Assembly (NCBI GenBank): GCA_903873415.1
Contig: CAIQOK010000158.1
Span: 1-52,459 of the forward strand
DNA: 52,459 nt
Direction of reading: 5' to 3'
From: an uncultured Verrucomicrobiota bacterium
Lineage (GTDB): Bacteria > Verrucomicrobiota > Verrucomicrobiia > Limisphaerales > CAIQOK01
Positions within the stretch are counted from its first letter, which is position 1. Each line of letters begins with the position of its first letter. The position numbers and the translations under genes were made by a program. Positions 46,462-52,459 of this stretch are shown in pieces. Under the pieces are notes generated by a model. The model was not told where the DNA came from and did no database searches. It saw only the letters and a list, made by a program, of their open reading frames with translations.

Positions 46462-47837
46462 AGCGGCTCGGGCTTGGGATCGGCCCCGGGGGCCAGCGGA
46501 CGCCTGGATCTTTCGGGTCTGGGCGGCGGCGGTATTATCAGCTCCACCCTCGCGCCTTGGCCCGGGGCGGAGACCACGCTTAACATTCCGCCCACCATCT
46601 CCGCCCGCTCCTGCATGCCACGCACACCCAAAGATTTACTATTGCGAAACCGCAAGGTCTTCACCACGTCGAACCCTACGCCGTCATCCTCAATCCTTAG
46701 AGATATCCGCCCGGACTCGCGGCGGAGAGCCACCTCCACCTTGGTGGCTTGGGCATGGCGCAATACGTTGGCCAGAGCCTCTTGGGCAACCCGGAAGAGC
46801 ACCGTGCGCTTGGAGACATCCAGCCGGTCCGCCCCGGAAAAGGCGGCAAATTGGATTTTTAGACCGGAGTGCCGGGTCACCCACTCAAAATAGGAGCGCA
46901 ACGCCGGAACGAGTCCCAGGTCGTCCAGAACCGCCGGCCTCAAATCATGGGCAAAACGGCACACGGCCTCCACCGAATCGCGCACCAACCCTTGTGCCAC
47001 CTGGATCCTTTCGCTCAGGACCTGCGGACCGGCATCCGCCTGCTGCTTGAGCGCGCCGAGATGAAAACCGATCCCAACCAGGATCTGGGCGATTTCGTCG
47101 TGCAACTCGCGGCTGATGCGCTTGCGATCCTCCTCTTGGGAATGAATCACCAGACGGGCCAATTGACGGAAACGACCCTCCAGTCCCTTGGATTGGTCCA
47201 GGAGTCTTTTCAGTTTTTCCTGGCTCAACCTCAAGCCGCCTTCCACCTCCATCCGCCGCTGAATCTCGTCCTTTAACTCGTTGTTTCTCAGCGCAAGATC
47301 CCGCACCCGAGGCAGAGATTCCTCCGTGGCCGCCTGAACACTCAGACGGCAATAGGATGGGGCTGCCGGCGAGGCCCGGCTGGCCGTGGCCTTGAAATCC
47401 ACGCGGACCAGCCCCATGCCGGCACCTTTGAGAACCCCTTCCAGGGTCGGCACGTCTGCCCCCGAAAAAACGCCCTCCAGAAACGCCAAAAACCCGGGCC
47501 GTTTTGACCGGGGCACAAAGAGCAGAAAAGAGCGCCCCACCAAACTGGAGCGATCACTTCCCAAGAGGGCCGCCCCGTGCAGGTTGACTTCTATAATGCG
47601 GGCCTTTGGGTCCAGCGAAAAATAACCCACCGGCGCGAAATCATAGAGGTCGGTATACTTGCCCACTAGATACTCCAAATGATTCCTCGCCTCCACCAGC
47701 GCCTGCTGCTGCATCTCAAGATTGGCCTGATAAACCTCCAACTCGTGCCGCTGGCGCAAATCGTCGTAGTGACCCTGCTTACCGGCAGGATGACCCAATA
47801 CGAACCCGACGGGATTTTGTTTAATCTTTCTGCTCAT
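46458..47837 (-). CDS. PAS-containing HisKA_3 histidine kinase
   Basis: A cytosolic sensor kinase of 459 residues with no transmembrane helix. A PAS domain covers about residues 55-170 (YDFAPVGYFSLDPKARIIEVN). A short coiled coil leads to the HisKA_3 dimerisation helix with phospho-accepting H246 in ISRELHDEIAQIL. The HATPase domain has N357 in EALANVLRHAQ, G1 box EDDGVGFD (D385 region) and SLGVRGMQERAEMVGG. The C-terminal tail is Pro/Arg-rich. It sits 55 bp after the CheB-CheR hybrid and overlaps the regulator gene. Confidence 0.92.
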   Translation of the reverse strand: MSRKIKQNPVGFVLGHPAGKQGHYDDLRQRHELEVYQANLEMQQQALVEARNHLEYLVGKYTDLYDFAPVGYFSLDPKARIIEVNLHGAALLGSDRSSLVGRSFLLFVPRSKRPGFLAFLEGVFSGADVPTLEGVLKGAGMGLVRVDFKATASRASPAAPSYCRLSVQAATEESLPRVRDLALRNNELKDEIQRRMEVEGGLRLSQEKLKRLLDQSKGLEGRFRQLARLVIHSQEEDRKRISRELHDEIAQILVGIGFHLGALKQQADAGPQVLSERIQVAQGLVRDSVEAVCRFAHDLRPAVLDDLGLVPALRSYFEWVTRHSGLKIQFAAFSGADRLDVSKRTVLFRVAQEALANVLRHAQATKVEVALRRESGRISLRIEDDGVGFDVVKTLRFRNSKSLGVRGMQERAEMVGGMLSVVSAPGQGARVELIIPPPPRPERSRRPLAPGADPKPEPL

Positions 47838-47892
47838 AATCCCAGAGGTTTATGCGTTGGCTGAGCGATGTGCCGGAGGTCCCAAACCCCGC

Positions 47893-50580
47893 TCACCTCG
47901 CCGCCGTTTTCTTAAGGCTGGCAATCTCCCGCTCCAAAGCGGCATGCTTTTCTAGCAACACCCGCTCGTGGCTCTTGACCCGGGTTATGTCTATGAACGT
48001 GATCACCACCCCGTCAATCCGATTGTCGAAGGTCCGGTAAGGCATGATGCGAATGGTGAACCATCGCTTGTCGCGGGTGCAGACCTGCTTTTCAACGAAG
48101 CCCAGAACCCTCAAAACCTCGATGCAGTCGCCAGCCAGCTGCGGATAGAGCAGTTCCGAGGCGAGGTCGGTGATGCGGCGCCCCACATCCCCGGGTATGA
48201 TCTGGATAATCTTGGCCGTGGGGACGGTGAACCGGCGCACTTTCAGAATATTGTCCAAAAACAAGGTGGCAACCTCCGTGCTATTGAGCAGGTTCTTTAT
48301 GTCATTGTTGGAGCTGGCCAACTCATCGAGTTTGCTCTGCAGTTCGGCATTGACGGTCTGCAATTCCTCGTTAAGCGATTGCATCTCCTCCTTGGAAGTG
48401 GTGAGTTCCTCGTTGGTCGACTGCAATTCCTCGTTGGTCGACTGCTGTTCCTCGATGGTGGAACGCAGTTCCTCCTGTGAACTCTGCATTTCTTGCCGGA
48501 TGATCTGCGTTTCCAGCTGGGTTTGCTGGAATTTACGCTCCAGCTCGGACAGCTCTTTGCTTTGCCCCAGAATGCGCCCATCCTTGCCGTGACTGCGGGG
48601 CGCAACGACCCGAGCCGGCGGCGCCAGCTCGGTGAACACCACCATGATCAGATCCCGCAAGGTCTCGGGCTCCTCCAGGCGCTGAATCACGACACCCACA
48701 TGCGGCTTGGGATTGATATCCTCTATGAGTATGCTCTCAAAGCGCACCGGAGCGTAATGGTCGAGAGCCTTGTGGAAAGCGCTGGTCAATTCGGAGCGCA
48801 GGCTCTCACGGACCATGGCAAAGATGTTCCAGTTGGCTTTGCCCGCAGCCGGTTCGAGATATTTCCCCGTCCGCCCGCTCACATAAAGAATCTCCCCCTT
48901 GCTGTTGGTGATTACGGCCGGAGGCGCATAGCGGTCGAGAACAAGCTTGTCAGCCAGCGAATTAAAACTCACAGGCGGATTGAGCATAGGGCGAACAGGG
49001 ACCACAGTCGGCGGAAGCGGCGTAAAGGTGGAGGGAAACTCGACCGGATCGCCCATATCCGGCAAATCCTTGCGGGCGAACAATCGCCACTTTGGGCTCA
49101 GGTTGGAAAAGAGGTGCCCAGAGGTTCCAACCGTCTCGGCACTGCCCAAAAAAAGAACCCCGCCAGATCGGAGACTGTAGTGGAACAGCGGCATGAGCTT
49201 CCTCTGGATATCCGGTGTCAGATAGATCAACAAATTGCGACAACTCAAAATATCCAACCGGGTAAAGGGCGGGTCCATTATCAGATTTTGGGGGGCAAAA
49301 ATAATCATCTTGCGAATCTGGGGCGACACTCGAAAACCGGAATCCTCCTTGAGGAAAAAACGCTGCAACTGCTCGGCAGACAGGTCCGAACAGATGTTTT
49401 CCGGATAGAAACCCTGGCGCGCCCTTTCAATCGAATCCTTGTCCAGATCCGTGGCAAAGATTTGCAGGGTAACACGATTCTTGGAGTTAAGCTTTGAGAC
49501 AACCTCTTGAAAAACCATCGCCAGGGAATACGCTTCCTCCCCGGAAGAACAGGCGGCGACCCAAGCTCGGAGCACTTGGCCCTTGCGTGCGCCGGCCACC
49601 AAGCGTGGCAGGACATTCTTGCGCAGCTCAGCCCAAGCGGCCGGATCACGGAAAAAGCTCGTGACCCCGACCAACAGCTCCTTGAACAGCAGATCCTGCT
49701 CCCGCTCATTTTCCTGAAGGTAACGGACATAATCCGCGATTTTATGCAGCTGGTGGATCCCCATGCGCCGCTCGATCCGGCGATAGAGTGTGTTGGTTTT
49801 ATAGGAGAGAAAGTCATGACCAGTGCGGGAACGCAGCAGAATGATCACCTTTTCCAGGGCGCTTTGCGTCTTATCCTCCATTGTCAATTTTTTGGAGATG
49901 ATTAGCGGCGAGTGCTTCAGGAAAGCTATCATCCGCGCCGGCAGTTCGGATGCCGGGGCGGAAATATCCACCAGCCCTGCGTCCAAGGCGCTGCGCGGCA
50001 TCCCGTCATATTTTGCCGAAGCGGGATCCTGCACCAGCCCCAACCCACCCCGCTCCTTGATGGCCCTCAACCCCAATGTGCCATCGCTTCCCATCCCCGA
50101 GAACAGCACTCCCACAGCCTGATCCTGCCGGTCCTGAGCCAGACTGCGGAGAAAACAATCAATTGGCATCCGCAAACCCCTGGCCGCCAGCGGCTCAAGC
50201 AGATGCAGAACCCCATGCAACACCGACATGTCCCGGTTGGGTGGAATCACATAGACATGGTCTGGAAGCACCCGCATCCGGTCGATCACCTCCGCAACCA
50301 CCATATCCGTGCTGCGCTGCAGCAGCTCAGCCATTACGCATTTGCGGGTGGGATCCAAATGTTGAATGACCACAAAAGCCATGCCGCTTTTCTTGGGCAC
50401 ATGCCTGAAAAACTCTTCCAACGCCTCCAAGCCTCCGGCCGACGCACCCAAACCGATGATCGGAAAGCTGCGATCCCGCCGCCGGCCCGAAATGATCAGG
50501 GCTGGAACCACTGAGGCTGCTTGGGCCAAAGCCTGCTTTTTAAGCCGGGTAGCCTTCGCCTTGAACACCTTTGGTTTCAT
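47893..50580 (-). CDS. CheB-CheR hybrid with coiled coil and PAS domains
   Basis: A soluble 895-residue signalling protein. CheB methylesterase (about 38-225) has the triad S47 in GLGASAGG, H74 in VIQHLDP and D166 in GMGSDGTLG. CheR methyltransferase (about 235-505) has the SAM motif AACSSGEEAYS (342-352) and FFRDP. A PAS-like region follows (540-655). A heptad coiled coil comes next (670-762), with repeats like STNEELQ, and then a second PAS (763-868). There is no receiver domain. No MCP or CheA is nearby; the downstream kinase and regulator suggest the hybrid feeds that two-component pair rather than a chemotaxis array. The coiled coil contains a 21-bp tandem DNA repeat around 48406-48445. 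Confidence 0.92.
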   Translation of the reverse strand: MKPKVFKAKATRLKKQALAQAASVVPALIISGRRRDRSFPIIGLGASAGGLEALEEFFRHVPKKSGMAFVVIQHLDPTRKCVMAELLQRSTDMVVAEVIDRMRVLPDHVYVIPPNRDMSVLHGVLHLLEPLAARGLRMPIDCFLRSLAQDRQDQAVGVLFSGMGSDGTLGLRAIKERGGLGLVQDPASAKYDGMPRSALDAGLVDISAPASELPARMIAFLKHSPLIISKKLTMEDKTQSALEKVIILLRSRTGHDFLSYKTNTLYRRIERRMGIHQLHKIADYVRYLQENEREQDLLFKELLVGVTSFFRDPAAWAELRKNVLPRLVAGARKGQVLRAWVAACSSGEEAYSLAMVFQEVVSKLNSKNRVTLQIFATDLDKDSIERARQGFYPENICSDLSAEQLQRFFLKEDSGFRVSPQIRKMIIFAPQNLIMDPPFTRLDILSCRNLLIYLTPDIQRKLMPLFHYSLRSGGVLFLGSAETVGTSGHLFSNLSPKWRLFARKDLPDMGDPVEFPSTFTPLPPTVVPVRPMLNPPVSFNSLADKLVLDRYAPPAVITNSKGEILYVSGRTGKYLEPAAGKANWNIFAMVRESLRSELTSAFHKALDHYAPVRFESILIEDINPKPHVGVVIQRLEEPETLRDLIMVVFTELAPPARVVAPRSHGKDGRILGQSKELSELERKFQQTQLETQIIRQEMQSSQEELRSTIEEQQSTNEELQSTNEELTTSKEEMQSLNEELQTVNAELQSKLDELASSNNDIKNLLNSTEVATLFLDNILKVRRFTVPTAKIIQIIPGDVGRRITDLASELLYPQLAGDCIEVLRVLGFVEKQVCTRDKRWFTIRIMPYRTFDNRIDGVVITFIDITRVKSHERVLLEKHAALEREIASLKKTAAR

Positions 50581-50779
50581 AGCATGCTGCTTTTCCGCGA
50601 AAATGAGGGATCTGATGACTCAACACCGAATGAGACGCATCTTGCTTAGCTTATTTAAACGGTATTTTCGTCCATTGGGTAAATGTAATCAACCCAAAAC
50701 ATCGACACAAAAAACATTGAGTAAAACAAAAAACAATTATTAGCGGGCCGCCGGCGTGCTAATCCGGCTTTGTCCGGAT
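50581..50779. other. AT-rich gap upstream of the CheB-CheR hybrid
   Basis: About 200 bp between the hybrid gene and the IS edge, with a distinctly AT-rich stretch at about 50640-50740 unlike the GC-rich surroundings. It should hold the promoter of the signalling operon and the IS target site. No gene seen. Confidence 0.4.
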
Positions 50780-52459
50780 GGGGCTTTGCGGCAGCGCTGG
50801 CAGGGCGAATGTCGCTGCCAATGCCCTTGGTTTTCGTTTTTGCGGGATTCGGGGCGCCCCTTTGCGCTCCCACGAACGCCTCCTTAGGTTGGCGGCCACA
50901 GGACCGTTCGCGCCGCTCCGCCGGAGCCTCAAAAAAGCCCGGCTGATCCTCCCCTAAAACCCGCTTTCTTCCACCCGGAGTCGCGCTCCACCATGCGTCC
51001 GCTTGGGGCCATGTTCTTCCAGAAAGACCCGCCACAATCGCATCCATCCCGCCGGCACACACACCGTGGCCAGCCGCCGCCGTGCATGCGTGCTGACCTT
51101 CACAGGCACGACGAGCATATTACGGATGATTGTCTTAGCTCTCCAGCCTTGGGCATAGTCCGGCAGCTCCAGCACCCGAAAGGCGATCATCAGATTGTAG
51201 GCCAGCACCCCCAAGGCATAGAACATCTGATTGGCCGCGAGTTCCTCGCAGGGCGGATGGCGCAAATCCAAATCGTTCAACAGATAGCTGAATCCGTGTT
51301 CGGAGGCCCCCTTGAGCTGATGCCGCCTTATCACGCTCCTGGCGCTTGCATCCCGACCCTCAGGCCTGGCGTCCGCGCCGACCACAAAACCGTATCTCCA
51401 AAACATCTCTCCGGCCGCTTTGCGCCGCACGACCGCAACCCGATGGGATCGCTGCGCGTCCCCGGACGTATGTTTGACCCAGGCATACCCTTCTTGCGCG
51501 TTATCCTCGCTGACCGGATCCATGCTCCACTGGGTTTCCGGCAGCCCGGCGGCCAGCGTCTCGAGCTTCTCAACCCGCTTGTTACAACTCACGCTCCAGC
51601 TGCCGAAACCATTCTCATCGATCTCCTTGAGATAATTCGCGGCACTCGAAGCGCTATTGGCATAAAAATGAGCCTGCTTCTTCACCCACAACCGGCGGTT
51701 GGCGGCCAAGAGCTCTCCCATGTGCCCGCTCGAATCAGCGGCGACATCGAGTATTGCGTCCCCAACAAATGGGCCCACCCAGATCATCTGAAAACTCAGA
51801 GCCCGGTTGCCCTCGTGGTTGATCCGGGCGCCCTCGAACTTTTCGCCCTCAACCTCGATCTCCATATCGCCAAAAAACACCGTCGGGCGCCCTCCATCCA
51901 AGACCCGGCCGGGCTTGGCCTTCTTGAGGACCTCAGCCACGAAGTCCCGGTTCACAGTCATGACGGCCTCAACGCTCTGGGAGGATTGGGCCCGCAGCCA
52001 CTCACCCAAGGAGCTTTGATCGGCCCCCTTGGCCAGCCCGACCAGCTCGACGAGCACTTGGTCTTGACCCAACCGTTCCATGTCCGCCAAGGAGGTGGCC
52101 CCGGAAGCAAAACCCAGCATGATCTGCGACATTAGAGAGATCGGGGAAAAGCCCGAGGCCTGCCGTTTCCGCGGATCGATGCCCTCGATCTTGGCGAGGT
52201 GGTTCCAGACACCAAAACGTTTGGCCAGGCAATCAATAAGCAGCTGACCGCCGTGGGCGGAGACGTCCTCAGCGGTGTCCAGTCGGAGGTGGAAGCGGCA
52301 ATCTTTTTTCTTGTACGCAGCCATGTTTTCATAGCACCATGCCGGTGCCATGAAACCAAGGAAAATCCCATGCTGATATGAGGCTTTCGGAGTCGCTAAT
52401 GATTGGGGGCAAAGCGGAAGGCCACAGGCATGCCCTTCACCCCCCGCCGAAAAAGCCCC
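50780..52459 (-). mobile_element. IS1380-type insertion sequence, ending at the window edge
   Basis: The left end at 50780 reads GGGGCTTTG-CGGC...AGGGC, and the last bases of the window, read on the other strand from 52459, give GGGGCTTTTTCGGC...AGGGC. With a single 1-base gap the two ends align over about 28 bp with roughly 70% identity, as expected for imperfect terminal inverted repeats. The element would be about 1.68 kb, the usual IS1380 size, and encloses one transposase gene. The right flank is not visible, so a target duplication cannot be checked. A longer repeat beyond the edge is possible. Confidence 0.65.
50954..52351 (-). CDS. IS1380-family transposase
   Basis: A DDE-type transposase of 465 residues, full length for the family. 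Seen: an N-terminal helical part (RFGVWNHLAKIEGIDPRKRQ), the first catalytic region VLDGGRPTVFFGDMEIEVEG, a second acidic region DAILDVAADSSGHMGELLAA, and a C-terminal NDLDLRHPPCEELAANQMFYALGVLAYNLM with the DNA-handling R-rich end KVSTHARRRLATV typical of IS1380. An alternative start lies at 52324 (MAAYKKKDC). No frameshift is visible, so it may be active. The call relies on motif resemblance. Confidence 0.85.
   Translation of the reverse strand: MAPAWCYENMAAYKKKDCRFHLRLDTAEDVSAHGGQLLIDCLAKRFGVWNHLAKIEGIDPRKRQASGFSPISLMSQIMLGFASGATSLADMERLGQDQVLVELVGLAKGADQSSLGEWLRAQSSQSVEAVMTVNRDFVAEVLKKAKPGRVLDGGRPTVFFGDMEIEVEGEKFEGARINHEGNRALSFQMIWVGPFVGDAILDVAADSSGHMGELLAANRRLWVKKQAHFYANSASSAANYLKEIDENGFGSWSVSCNKRVEKLETLAAGLPETQWSMDPVSEDNAQEGYAWVKHTSGDAQRSHRVAVVRRKAAGEMFWRYGFVVGADARPEGRDASARSVIRRHQLKGASEHGFSYLLNDLDLRHPPCEELAANQMFYALGVLAYNLMIAFRVLELPDYAQGWRAKTIIRNMLVVPVKVSTHARRRLATVCVPAGWMRLWRVFLEEHGPKRTHGGARLRVEESGF

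Overview
The window reads as one 52.5 kb stretch of a Verrucomicrobiota-type (PVC) chromosome. I infer this from its content, not from a marker gene. It is GC-rich and has several secreted glycan enzymes. It carries multiple ThuA, DUF1080 and xylose-isomerase-like TIM-barrel genes beside a Gfo/Idh/MocA oxidoreductase. It also has a squalene-hopene cyclase and beta-propeller glycosidases. No rRNA, tRNA, CRISPR or phage genes were seen. The right end stops inside or exactly at the end of an IS1380-type insertion sequence, as happens when a contig breaks at a repeat.

Region 1 (1-12.9 kb) looks like a pectin/rhamnose utilisation region. It holds a secreted GH105-DUF4861 fusion, a very large secreted alpha/beta-hydrolase and an AlgH/YqgE protein. 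These are followed by a minus-strand operon: L-rhamnose isomerase (rhaA), ABC ATPase, two permeases and a lipoprotein binding protein (rhaT-P-Q-S type). Rhamnulose kinase and aldolase are not in the window.

Region 2 (12.9-24.4 kb) begins with a double-SIS MurQ/GCKR-like protein and a Tat-exported TIM-barrel lipoprotein. Then comes a compact six-gene minus-strand operon: TIM barrel, Gfo/Idh/MocA dehydrogenase, ThuA, ketose-3-epimerase-like TIM barrel, DUF1080 and ThuA. This set matches the chemistry of 3-keto-glycoside catabolism. Its dehydrogenase and TIM barrels look cytosolic, while both ThuA proteins and the DUF1080 protein carry export signals. It is the best candidate here for an under-described system. 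A TerC membrane protein closes the region.

Region 3 (24.6-32.8 kb) mixes one secreted BNR-repeat protein with housekeeping genes: pyrD, squalene-hopene cyclase, folK, and a dapA-carbonic anhydrase-dapB run.

Region 4 (33-44 kb) has a secreted six-hairpin plus five-bladed-propeller glycosidase and a small two-helix membrane protein. It continues with a 6-phosphofructokinase carrying a Gly where the Mg-binding Asp is expected, then uppS and purA. purA is preceded by a strong promoter that runs straight into a terminator hairpin. Divergently there is hpf, an amidohydrolase, bioF and bioA.

Region 5 (44.2-52.5 kb) contains an OFA-type MFS transporter, a three-gene signalling operon (CheB-CheR-PAS hybrid, HisKA_3 kinase, NarL-type regulator) and the IS1380-type transposase.
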